From Shewanella zhangzhouensis (GTDB lineage: Bacteria; Pseudomonadota; Gammaproteobacteria; Enterobacterales; Shewanellaceae): a stretch of DNA of 36,356 nucleotides. Shown here one piece after another: positions 13,944 to 21,693 of this stretch. Where the stretch lies: assembly GCF_019457615.1 (NCBI RefSeq), contig NZ_CP080414.1, positions 4,477,501-4,513,856 on the forward strand, written 5' to 3'. Position 1 is the stretch's first letter, and each line of letters opens with the position of its first letter. The notes beneath the pieces are model-generated. The model had not been told where the DNA came from. It made no database searches and saw nothing but the letters and a program-made list of their open reading frames with translations. The position numbers and the translations under genes were made by a program.

Positions 13944-14804
13944 TTAAACCGCTGCTGCACCGGAAACAATTTCCGACAGTTCCTGCGTAATCGCAGCCTG
14001 ACGGGCCTTGTTGTAAACCAGTTGCAGGTCATCGATCAGCGTACCGGCGTTGTCAGTCGCAGCCTTCATCGCCACCATACGGGCAGCCTGTTCAGACGCG
14101 ATGTTTTCCACAACACCCTGGTACACCTGAGACTCCACATAACGCACCAGCAGAGTATCCAGAAGGTCTTTCGGATCCTGCTCGTAGATGTAGTCCCAGT
14201 GATGAGCAATCTCATCATCTTCGGATTTAGGCAAAGGCAGCAGCTGCTCGATCACGGGGGTCTGGGTCATGGTGTTCACAAACTTGTTGAATACCACGTA
14301 CAGACGATCCAGTTTGCCTTCGTTGTAAGCTTGCAGCATAACGCGCACAGTACCGATCAGGTCGGCGAGCTTGGGAGCATCACCGAGGCCTGAAGCATGG
14401 GCCTGTACCTTTCCGCCAAAAGCTTTGAAGAACTGCACACTGCGGGCACCGATGGGGCAGAACTCTACCTCAACACCCTGGGCTTTCCAGTTCTTCACGT
14501 CTGACACAACCTTTTTGAACAGGTTGACGTTCAAACCACCACAAAGACCGCGGTCGGATGCTACAACAATGTAGCCGACGCGCTTGGCCTCTCTCACCTC
14601 TAAATAGGGGTGTTTGTACTCGAGAGAACCCTGGGCAACGTGACCGATCACCTTACGCATGCTTTCCGCGTATGGACGGCTGGCAGTCATGCGGTCCTGC
14701 GCTCTGCGCATTTTGCTGGCTGCCACCATTTCCATGGCGGAAGTGATCTTCTGAGTGTTCTTCACACTCGCGATCTTGGTTTTAATCTCTTTTGCGCCGG
14801 CCAT
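13944..14804 (-). CDS. atpG: ATP synthase F1 gamma subunit
   Basis: A 286-residue rotor shaft subunit. The N-terminus MAGAKEIKTKIASVKNTQKITSAMEMVAASKMRRAQ is the strongly conserved first shaft helix, and the C-terminal helix carries MKAATDNAGTLIDDLQLVYNKARQAAITQELSEIVSGAAA. The two long helices form the coiled coil turning inside the alpha-beta ring. Length equals that of the E. coli subunit within a residue or two. It is 50 bp downstream of atpA in the operon. Confidence 0.98.
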   Translation of the reverse strand: MAGAKEIKTKIASVKNTQKITSAMEMVAASKMRRAQDRMTASRPYAESMRKVIGHVAQGSLEYKHPYLEVREAKRVGYIVVASDRGLCGGLNVNLFKKVVSDVKNWKAQGVEVEFCPIGARSVQFFKAFGGKVQAHASGLGDAPKLADLIGTVRVMLQAYNEGKLDRLYVVFNKFVNTMTQTPVIEQLLPLPKSEDDEIAHHWDYIYEQDPKDLLDTLLVRYVESQVYQGVVENIASEQAARMVAMKAATDNAGTLIDDLQLVYNKARQAAITQELSEIVSGAAAV

Positions 14805-14854
14805 CTCTACTCTCCAATCTGGACCTGAGGTGCCTTATGACACCTCGACGATTT

Positions 14855-16396
14855 TTACCAGGTTTGGGTTGCCACGAACTTGTCGAGACCAGCCTTCAGC
14901 TCAGCTTCGATTTCGGCGTTATAGTCGCCGGTATCGTTGATAAGCTTCATCAGGTTGGCATGCTCGGCGTTCATGAATGCGAGCAGAGCGGCTTCGAAAT
15001 CACCAACTTTCTTCAGAGCAATACCCTTCAGGAAGCCTTTTTCTGCGGCGAAGATCACCACAGCCTGTTCGGCTACGCTCATTGGGGCATATTGCTTCTG
15101 CTTCATCAGTTCGGTAACACGCTCACCGTGCTCCAACTGGGCACGAGTTGCATCGTCAAGGTCAGATGCAAACTGAGAGAACGCAGCAAGCTCACGATAC
15201 TGTGCCAGCGCGGTACGGATACCACCGGACAGTTTCTTGATGATCTTGGTCTGGGCGGCACCACCTACACGGGATACCGAAATACCTGGGTTAACCGCTG
15301 GACGCAGGCCAGAGTTAAACAGGTTGGTTTCCAGGAAGATCTGACCATCGGTAATAGAAATTACGTTGGTCGGTACGAACGCAGATACGTCACCGGCTTG
15401 GGTTTCGATGATAGGCAGAGCGGTCAAAGAACCGGTCTGGCCAGTCACGGCGCCCTTGGTGAACTTCTCAACGTACTCTTCGTTCACGCGGGAAGCACGT
15501 TCCAGCAGACGAGAGTGCAAATAGAATACGTCACCTGGGTAAGCTTCACGTCCTGGTGGACGACGCAGCAGCAGGGAGATCTGACGGTAAGCAACGGCCT
15601 GCTTAGACAGGTCATCGTATACGATCAGGGCATCTTCACCGCGGTCACGGAAGTATTCACCCATGGTACAACCAGAGTATGGCGCCAGGAACTGCAGAGC
15701 AGCCGCTTCTGAAGCAGAAGCAACAACCACAACAGTGTTAGCCAAAGCACCGTGCTCTTCCAGCTTGCGTACTACGTTGGCGATGGTAGAAGCCTTCTGG
15801 CCTACAGCCACGTACACACACTTGATGCCAGAATCGCGCTGGTTGATGATGGCGTCGATAGCCATCGCAGTTTTACCAGTCTGACGGTCACCGATGATCA
15901 GCTCACGCTGGCCACGACCGATTGGGATCATGGAGTCAACGGCTTTGTAACCAGTCTGAACTGGCTGAGAAACTGATTTACGGTCAATTACACCTGGAGC
16001 AATCACTTCAACAGGAGCAAAACCATCGTTGTCGATGGGGCCCTTGCCGTCGATTGGCTCACCCAGAGTGTTTACCACACGGCCAAGCAGGCCGCGGCCA
16101 ACTGGAACTTCCAGAATACGGCCAGTGGTTTTAACTTTTACGCCCTCAGCCAGATCGGCATAAGGACCCATTACTACAGCACCGACAGAGTCGCGCTCAA
16201 GGTTCAACGCGATTGCATAACGGTTGCCAGGCAGTTCGATCATCTCACCCTGCATTACATCGGCCAGGCCGTGTACGCGGATGATGCCATCGCTTACCGC
16301 AACGATAGTACCTTCGTTACGGGCTTCGCTGACTACGTCGAACTGCTCGATCCGCTGCTTAATCAGATCGCTGATTTCAGTGGAATTCAGTTGCAT
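14855..16396 (-). CDS. atpA: ATP synthase F1 alpha subunit
   Basis: A 513-residue non-catalytic nucleotide-binding subunit. Visible marks are the P-loop GDRQTGKTAMAIDAI (about residue 170), the segment ALIVYDDLSKQAVAYRQISLLLRRPPGREAYPGDVFYLHSRLLERA with Walker B and the conserved RPPGREAYPGD, and the arginine-finger region PAVNPGISVSRVGGAAQ. The start is taken at ATG 16396 (MQLNSTEISD), with GGGAG seven bases upstream; a TTG at 16402 is in frame but has no advantage. Operon neighbours are atpH (14 bp upstream) and atpG. Confidence 0.98.
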   Translation of the reverse strand: MQLNSTEISDLIKQRIEQFDVVSEARNEGTIVAVSDGIIRVHGLADVMQGEMIELPGNRYAIALNLERDSVGAVVMGPYADLAEGVKVKTTGRILEVPVGRGLLGRVVNTLGEPIDGKGPIDNDGFAPVEVIAPGVIDRKSVSQPVQTGYKAVDSMIPIGRGQRELIIGDRQTGKTAMAIDAIINQRDSGIKCVYVAVGQKASTIANVVRKLEEHGALANTVVVVASASEAAALQFLAPYSGCTMGEYFRDRGEDALIVYDDLSKQAVAYRQISLLLRRPPGREAYPGDVFYLHSRLLERASRVNEEYVEKFTKGAVTGQTGSLTALPIIETQAGDVSAFVPTNVISITDGQIFLETNLFNSGLRPAVNPGISVSRVGGAAQTKIIKKLSGGIRTALAQYRELAAFSQFASDLDDATRAQLEHGERVTELMKQKQYAPMSVAEQAVVIFAAEKGFLKGIALKKVGDFEAALLAFMNAEHANLMKLINDTGDYNAEIEAELKAGLDKFVATQTW

Positions 16397-16410
16397 GCTC
16401 AAACTCCCAA

Positions 16411-16944
16411 TTACGATTGCAGCTTATCAGACAGGCGGGCCAGTTTGCCGCTCACAGAACCATCGATAACGAGGTCCCCTGCCTTGATAATTACACCGGC
16501 GATCAGGCCGGCATCTACGCTGCAATTCAGCTTAACTTTGCGTGCGAGACGTTTCTCTAGGGAAACACCAATCTGCTGTTGTTGTGCGTCGGAAAGCTCG
16601 GTGGCAGAAACCACATCGGCTTCTACTTCCTTGGCCCATTCCAAACGGTACTCAGCAAACAGCTGAGCCACAGCAGGCAGTACTTCCAAACGACCGTTTT
16701 CAGCCATCACCTTGATCAGGTTTTGACCGTGCTCGTTGAGCTGCTCACCACAAACATCAATAAAGAGTTTGGCGAGCGCGCTACTGGCCATAGAGCCAGC
16801 GAGCAGTGGGCGCATGGTTTCGTTTTCACTTACCAGCGCAGCAAAACCGAGCATTTCGGCCCAGCTGTCCACGGCTTGTTTTTCAACGGCAAAATCAAAA
16901 GCTGCCTTTGCATAAGGGCGAGCAATGGTGGTTAACTCAGCCAT
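16411..16944 (-). CDS. atpH: ATP synthase F1 delta subunit
   Basis: A 177-residue subunit that sits on top of F1 and holds the peripheral stalk. The N-terminus MAELTTIARPYAKAAFDFA is the conserved RPYAKAAF motif of the helical domain, and the C-terminal part contains VDAGLIAGVIIKAGDLVIDGSVSGKLARLSDKL, the conserved GGV/AGVIIKAGD...DGSV motif. The length equals the E. coli subunit. It starts 15 bp after atpF. Confidence 0.97.
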   Translation of the reverse strand: MAELTTIARPYAKAAFDFAVEKQAVDSWAEMLGFAALVSENETMRPLLAGSMASSALAKLFIDVCGEQLNEHGQNLIKVMAENGRLEVLPAVAQLFAEYRLEWAKEVEADVVSATELSDAQQQQIGVSLEKRLARKVKLNCSVDAGLIAGVIIKAGDLVIDGSVSGKLARLSDKLQS

Positions 16945-16959
16945 ACCCCTTCTCCCTTA

Positions 16960-17430
16960 TCAAATTTCAGCGACAAGCTTTTCAACTATGTCACTGTGTG
17001 CGGCTGCATCAATCGAACGTTCGAGGATCTTCTCAGCACCGGCAAGGGCCAGAGTAGCAACCTGCTTACGCAGTTCCTCTTTCACGCGATTGCGTTCAGC
17101 TTCAATTTCAGCTTTGCCCTGAGCGATGATACGTGCACGCTCAGCGTCAGCCTCGGCTTTTGCTTCTTCAACGATCTGAGCCTTGCGCTTGTTGGCAGAC
17201 TCGATGATTTCATTGGCTGTAGCTTTGGCTTCTTTGAGCTGCTCGGTGGCCTTGGCCTGAGCGAGCTCCAGGTCTTTTGCGGCGCGGTCAGCGTTTGCGA
17301 GACCGTCAGCAATCCTCTTTTGGCGTTCTTCGATGGCATTCATCAAAGGAGGCCAAACATACTTCATGCAGAACCACACGAAGATAATAAAGGCGACCGT
17401 CTGACCGATTAGGGTAGCGTTGATATTCAC
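16960..17430 (-). CDS. atpF: ATP synthase Fo b subunit (peripheral stalk)
   Basis: A 156-residue subunit. The start is GTG (17430-17428), well placed after AGGAGG. Residues 4-26 ([25 protein letters not shown]) are the single membrane helix, followed by the long charged right-handed coiled coil of the dimer ([25 protein letters not shown] and onward), ending in the delta-binding region [22 protein letters not shown]. It has the length of the E. coli protein. Use of GTG may help set stoichiometry relative to subunit c. Confidence 0.97.
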
Positions 17431-17469
17431 AACAGCCTCCTATTTTGAGTTAAGACAGAAGCGGTTTTT

Positions 17470-17721
17470 TTACAGCATTGCGCCCAGTGGGTTGGTGAAC
17501 AGCATGTACAGAGCGATACCCACACCGATCATGGTTACGGCGTCGAGCAGACCAGCCACGATGAACATCTTAACCTGCAGCATAGGAGCCATTTCTGGTT
17601 GACGAGCAGCGCCTTCCAGGAACTTGCCACCCAGAAGACCGAAACCGATAGCGGTACCCAGTGCACCCATACCAATCAGCAGAGCAACAGCGATTGCAGT
17701 AAAGCCCAGAATAGTTTCCAT
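17470..17721 (-). CDS. atpE: ATP synthase Fo c subunit (rotor ring)
   Basis: An 83-residue hairpin of two membrane helices, residues about 8-32 and 53-76, joined by the polar loop ARQPE (39-43) that contacts gamma and epsilon. Asp60 in AGLLDAVTMIG is the ion-carrying carboxylate. The residues that would favour sodium (the Gln and Glu/Thr pair of sodium-type rings) are absent, so proton coupling is expected. Insertion of this subunit needs YidC, which is encoded at the other end of the window. Confidence 0.97.
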   Translation of the reverse strand: METILGFTAIAVALLIGMGALGTAIGFGLLGGKFLEGAARQPEMAPMLQVKMFIVAGLLDAVTMIGVGIALYMLFTNPLGAML

Positions 17722-17788
17722 CTGTATCTCCAGTATCTAAATCTAAATTAGTTGATGATTTAGTTTAAAAAAATTTCTTCAGCAATCC

Positions 17789-18583
17789 TTAATGATCTTC
17801 ATGTGCCATGCTGAGGTAAACAATCGTCAGCATCATGAAGATAAACGCTTGCAGTGTGATAACCAGAATGTGGAAGATCAACCAACCCAGTTGCAGGGTT
17901 ACACCCAGAGAGGCGATCAGCCAGTTGGCACCATACATCAGCGCAATAAGGATGAAGATCAACTCACCCGCATACAGGTTACCGAATAGACGCAGAGCCA
18001 ATGAGATTGGCTTGGCGATCAGGGTAACTGATTCCAGCAGGAGGTTGACGGGTATCATTGCCCAGTGGTTAAAGGGCTGCAGTGTCAGTTCTTTCACGAA
18101 GCCAGACACTCCCTTGACCTTGATGCTGTAATAGATAATCAGCAAAAACACACCCAGCGCGAGGCTGAAGGTGATGTTCAGGTCAGTCGTCGGAACCACT
18201 TTCAGGTAAGGCACACCCAGCATAGCGGCGGTGTGTGGCAGCCAGTCAACTGGCACCATGTCCATGAAGTTCATCATGAAAACCCAAACGAAGATGGTCA
18301 GAGCGAGAGGAGCGATCAGGGCATTGCGGCCGTGGAAGGTTTCTTTCACGCTGTTGTCAACGAACTCGACGATCATCTCGACAAAGCACTGAAGCTTGCC
18401 GGGAACGCCAGTAGTCGCTTTCTTGCCAACGCTACGGAAAATCCACAGGAACAGAACACCAAGACCAACCGAAAAGAGCAACGAATCAATATGCCATGTC
18501 CAGAATCCTTCACCAACGGAAAGGTTGGTCAGGTGATGCTGGATATAGCCCTGCGGTGTTAACGCTTCACCAGTTGCAGCCAT
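17789..18583 (-). CDS. atpB: ATP synthase Fo a subunit (stator proton channel)
   Basis: A 264-residue polytopic membrane protein forming the proton half-channels. The essential arginine is Arg198 in SLALRLFGNLYAGELI, corresponding to Arg210 of E. coli. Other conserved stretches are FVEMIVEFVDNSVKETF, NFMDMVPVDWLP and the C-terminal LQLGWLIFHILVITLQAFIFMMLTIVYLSMAHEDH. It is 13 bp downstream of atpI and 67 bp upstream of atpE. Confidence 0.97.
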   Translation of the reverse strand: MAATGEALTPQGYIQHHLTNLSVGEGFWTWHIDSLLFSVGLGVLFLWIFRSVGKKATTGVPGKLQCFVEMIVEFVDNSVKETFHGRNALIAPLALTIFVWVFMMNFMDMVPVDWLPHTAAMLGVPYLKVVPTTDLNITFSLALGVFLLIIYYSIKVKGVSGFVKELTLQPFNHWAMIPVNLLLESVTLIAKPISLALRLFGNLYAGELIFILIALMYGANWLIASLGVTLQLGWLIFHILVITLQAFIFMMLTIVYLSMAHEDH

Positions 18584-18596
18584 GATTCATCCCACT

Positions 18597-18980
18597 TTAC
18601 TTTTGCTTGAAGTATAAAGGCGCTGTCCAATGCACCAGGAGTGCCAGTGAGTAGCAAACGAAAAGCGGCATAAAGACGATTTTCAAATTGATAAACACCA
18701 ACGAAAACAGGGCAATGGTTAACAGCAACTTTACCGCTTCCCCCCAGTAGAAGGTTTTCAGTACCTTCCCTGCTGCACTTGCTCCCGAATGGGAAAAAGC
18801 GAGGGTTGCGAATACAAAATTAGGGAGCACAGCTATCGCAGCACCGGCTAAAGCCGATACCCCGTATTGCGCTCCCCAGACGACGAAGAAGAGAACTGAC
18901 GCACCCCCGGCTATCGCCGCCTGCATCAACACCAATTTATAGGCAGACCACCGGCCACGACGCGCCAAAACCTTGCTCAA
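18597..18980 (-). CDS. atpI: ATP synthase accessory protein AtpI
   Basis: A 127-residue membrane protein with four hydrophobic segments (about residues 13-33, 37-57, 72-92 and 98-118). It begins at TTG 18980-18978, in frame with the protein; the nearby ATG is out of frame, and GGAGAATGAGAA upstream serves as ribosome site. AtpI is the first gene of many atp operons and helps c-ring assembly or magnesium uptake, a role not settled. The weak start fits its low expected abundance. Confidence 0.88.
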   Translation of the reverse strand: MSKVLARRGRWSAYKLVLMQAAIAGGASVLFFVVWGAQYGVSALAGAAIAVLPNFVFATLAFSHSGASAAGKVLKTFYWGEAVKLLLTIALFSLVFINLKIVFMPLFVCYSLALLVHWTAPLYFKQK

Positions 18981-19065
18981 TTCTCATTCTCCGCATTCGG
19001 ACTTTTTGTTTCTGTGACCGGACAACAAAATGCCGTAAAAAGTCACAGTACAAAAAGCTTGCGAA

Positions 19066-19093
19066 AGTATACCTTTTCGGGCCTTCAATGCAA
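19066..19093 (-). promoter_or_regulatory. Probable promoter of the atp operon
   Basis: On the reverse strand, TTGCAT (19093-19088), a 16-bp spacer and TATACT (19071-19066), within the 224-bp AT-rich gap between parB and atpI. The -10 is strong and the -35 moderate. Confidence 0.55.
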
Positions 19094-19204
19094 CTTTGAG
19101 ATGCGTAAAATCGCCACTTTTCAATGGTTCTACGACCAAAGATTCAAAAAGCAAAGATTAACATTCGTCACAAATTTACATGAAACTCTGTTAACTGCCC
19201 GGAA

Positions 19205-20083
19205 TCAGCGGATTTTACTGAGAATACCGTCTAATTCAGCGAGATTTTGGTAGTTAATTACAATTTTTCCCTTGCCCTTACTGCCGTGAGCAATGGAAAC
19301 CTTGGCGCCCAGCTTTTCAATCAACTGCTGCTCCAGACGGCTTACATCGTGATCTTTTACCGGTTTTTCTGCTTCTTTAGCGGGATTTAAGGTTCTATTA
19401 ATTAATCGTTCAGTTTCCCGAACGGTGAGCTCTTTGGCGGCAACTAAACGTGCCAGATTTGTCTGTTCTTCACCCTCTACGGCAAGCAGTGCACGGGCGT
19501 GGCCCATGTCGATATCGCCATATTCAAGCAAACGCTTAACGGGTTCATTCAGACTGTTGAGACGCAGCAGATTAGTGACTGTAGTGCGGGATTTACCCAC
19601 GGCATCGGCCACCTGCTGGTGGGTGAGTTCAAATTCTTCCAGCAGACGATGCAAGGCGATGGCTTCTTCCATGGCATTGAGATCTTCACGCTGAATGTTT
19701 TCAATCAGGGCAATGGCCACCGCTGACTCGTCAGGCACCTGTTTGATGATACAGGGGACCTTTTCAAGCTTGGCCAGCTGTGAGGCACGCCAGCGACGTT
19801 CACCGGCAATGATTTCGTACTTTTGTTCGGCGACCTTGCGCACCACTATGGGCTGAATAATGCCCTGAGCCCGAATAGACTCGGCCAGTTCTTCCAACGC
19901 CTCTGGTGACATATCCTTACGGGGCTGGTACTTGCCGGGTTGCAGCAAATCCACATCCAGGTGTACCAGGTCGTCCTGTTTGTCGGCCCGGGCAGCTTCC
20001 TGTTCCAGTTTTCTACTGGCGGCATGGCTGGTGCTCAGCAGTGCATCCAGTCCCTTACCCAAGCCCCGTTTTTTCAAAGTCAT
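19205..20083 (-). CDS. parB: Chromosome-partitioning protein ParB
   Basis: A 292-residue centromere-binding protein that loads at parS sites near the origin and spreads as a CTP-dependent clamp. The N-terminus KKRGLGKGLDALLS is the ParA-stimulating motif. The ParB/Srx CTPase region has LQPGKYQPRKDMSPEALEELAESIRAQGIIQPIVVR and the GERRWRASQLA motif. The helix-turn-helix follows, with LTHQQVADAVGKSRTTVTNLLRL, and a C-terminal dimerisation domain ends the protein. It begins 9 bp after parA. No perfect parS was found in this window. Confidence 0.97.
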   Translation of the reverse strand: MTLKKRGLGKGLDALLSTSHAASRKLEQEAARADKQDDLVHLDVDLLQPGKYQPRKDMSPEALEELAESIRAQGIIQPIVVRKVAEQKYEIIAGERRWRASQLAKLEKVPCIIKQVPDESAVAIALIENIQREDLNAMEEAIALHRLLEEFELTHQQVADAVGKSRTTVTNLLRLNSLNEPVKRLLEYGDIDMGHARALLAVEGEEQTNLARLVAAKELTVRETERLINRTLNPAKEAEKPVKDHDVSRLEQQLIEKLGAKVSIAHGSKGKGKIVINYQNLAELDGILSKIR

Positions 20084-20092
20084 TGCTAATCC

Positions 20093-20881
20093 TTACGCCT
20101 GCTTTTTAGCCTGGGTTTGCTCACCCCGGCGAATAATCTCTCCGGCCAGGGCCAGGTAGGCCTTGGCGCCGGCACTGGATTTATCGTAATACATGGCAGG
20201 CGCGCCAAAACTCGGGGCCTCGGCCAGACGGATATTACGGGGGATCACAGTCCGGTAAACTTTCTCGCCAAAATGCTGCTTGAGCTGATCGGACACATCA
20301 TTGGCCAATCGATTGCGAGGATCGTACATGGTACGCAAAATTCCTTCGATGCCAAGTCCCGGATTCACCATGGAGGCCAGCTTGCCTATGGTATCGATAA
20401 GGGCAGTGAGACCTTCCAGCGCAAAATACTCACATTGCATGGGCACCAACACTGAGTCGGCAGCGGACATGGCGTTCACGGTCAACATGTTCAGAGAAGG
20501 CGGGCAGTCGATAAAGATAAAATCATACTGATCGCGGATAGGGGCCAATGCGTTGCGCAGACGCACTTCACGGGCGAAGAATTCCATCAGCTTAATTTCG
20601 GCGGCCGTCACATCACCATTGGCGGCAATGAGATCGTATTTGCCCTGGGTATCTTTCACCACCACATCGGCAAACGGCTTTTCCTCCACGAGAAGCTCAT
20701 ACGCGGTATTTTCTACCTCGTACTTATCGACACCACTGCCCATGGTGGCATTACCCTGGGGATCCAGGTCTATCAGCAGCACCTTGCGCCGGGTTGCTGC
20801 AAGCGAAGCCGCCAGGTTAATGCAAGTAGTTGTTTTTCCTACGCCACCTTTCTGGTTGGCTACAGCAATGACTTTCCCCAC
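20093..20881 (-). CDS. parA: Chromosome-partitioning ATPase ParA (Soj-like)
   Basis: A 262-residue deviant Walker ATPase that moves the ParB-bound origin along the nucleoid. The deviant P-loop KGGVGKTT (residues 10-17) includes the signature lysine, the A' box is VLLIDLDPQGN, and the Walker B region is FIFIDCPPSLNMLTVNA. The start is GTG, with AGGGTG upstream. It is of the small chromosomal type without an N-terminal DNA-binding domain. Operon order rsmG-parA-parB next to mnmG is the usual arrangement in Shewanella and Pseudomonas and absent from E. coli. Confidence 0.96.
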   Translation of the reverse strand: MGKVIAVANQKGGVGKTTTCINLAASLAATRRKVLLIDLDPQGNATMGSGVDKYEVENTAYELLVEEKPFADVVVKDTQGKYDLIAANGDVTAAEIKLMEFFAREVRLRNALAPIRDQYDFIFIDCPPSLNMLTVNAMSAADSVLVPMQCEYFALEGLTALIDTIGKLASMVNPGLGIEGILRTMYDPRNRLANDVSDQLKQHFGEKVYRTVIPRNIRLAEAPSFGAPAMYYDKSSAGAKAYLALAGEIIRRGEQTQAKKQA

Positions 20882-20971
20882 AATTTCACCCTGTTGTTAT
20901 TCTGTCGTTCAACCAAGACATAACGCCTTGGACAAGTTGCTTGATGTTGCTGCCAATTGCAAGGCAGAGGG

Positions 20972-21592
20972 TCACGCTTTGACCAATTTCAGCAGATGCC
21001 TTTGCTCATCCAGCCCGGGGACTGTGAGCCTGATGGTTTCAATCAACTTAAAGCCTTCGGGGATCCCGGCCATCTCTTCATCACCAAGCTGGCCCTTGAG
21101 GGCATAAAAACTGCCATTTTCGGCTGGCAAATGATGGCACCAACTGAGCATGTCCCCCACAGAGGCAAAAGCGCGGCTCAGCACTCCATCGAATCCCTGC
21201 TCGGGTTGATACAGCTCGACCCGGCTTTCCACCGAGCTGATGTTTTTCAGCCCAAGCTCCACTGCCACCTGCTTTTGGAAGCGAATGCGTTTACCCAGGC
21301 TATCGAGCAAAACAAACTCTTTGTCGGGATTGATGATGGCCAGCGGAATCCCCGGCAAACCGGGGCCAGTCCCCACATCGATAAACCGCTTACCCACCAG
21401 ATGAGGTGATACCACCAGGCTATCGAGAATATGGCGGGTCAGCATTTGCGCCGGTTCCCGCACCGACGTCAGGTTGTAGGCCTTGTTCCACTTGTCGAGC
21501 AGCTCCACAAAGGCAAGTAATTGCTGTTGCTGCTGGGCATCGACTTGCAGGCCCGCTTTGGCGAGATCCTGACTGAGTTTTTCGGCTAACAC
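20972..21592 (-). CDS. rsmG: 16S rRNA (guanine-527-N7)-methyltransferase RsmG
   Basis: A 206-residue SAM-dependent methyltransferase (GidB) acting on G527 of 16S rRNA, the loss of which gives low-level streptomycin resistance. The SAM motif is FIDVGTGPGLPGIPLAI (residues about 70-86), with LLDSLGKRIRFQ and SRAFASVGDML further on. The start is GTG 21592-21590 with GGAGA six bases upstream. An unusual Gln run (QQQQQ) lies near residues 19-24. It is about 100 bp downstream of mnmG. Confidence 0.96.
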   Translation of the reverse strand: MLAEKLSQDLAKAGLQVDAQQQQQLLAFVELLDKWNKAYNLTSVREPAQMLTRHILDSLVVSPHLVGKRFIDVGTGPGLPGIPLAIINPDKEFVLLDSLGKRIRFQKQVAVELGLKNISSVESRVELYQPEQGFDGVLSRAFASVGDMLSWCHHLPAENGSFYALKGQLGDEEMAGIPEGFKLIETIRLTVPGLDEQRHLLKLVKA

Positions 21593-21650
21593 TTGCTATC
21601 TCCGTCGGTACAACTGTCTTGGAGGGCTATTATGAGGCCCAGAAAAAGTG

Positions 21651-21674
21651 AAGGGAAGCCCGGAGGCCTCCCTT
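21651..21674 (-). terminator. Possible weak terminator or attenuator between mnmG and rsmG
   Basis: An imperfect hairpin AAGGGAGGCC / GGGCTTCCCTT on the reverse strand, followed by CACTTTTTC. The stem has a mismatch and the T run is displaced, so it may only attenuate. Confidence 0.35.
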
Positions 21675-21693
21675 GCACGCGAGTGGTGCGAGC

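Noticed and set aside
14792..15712. Long forward-strand open frame of 306 codons
   Set aside because: It is antisense to atpA, which has full family support; the translation resembles nothing known and reflects codon bias of the opposite strand.
20913..20931. CCAAG...CTTGG dyad upstream of parA
   Set aside because: Only five base pairs per arm and no promoter elements fixed nearby; too weak to call an operator.
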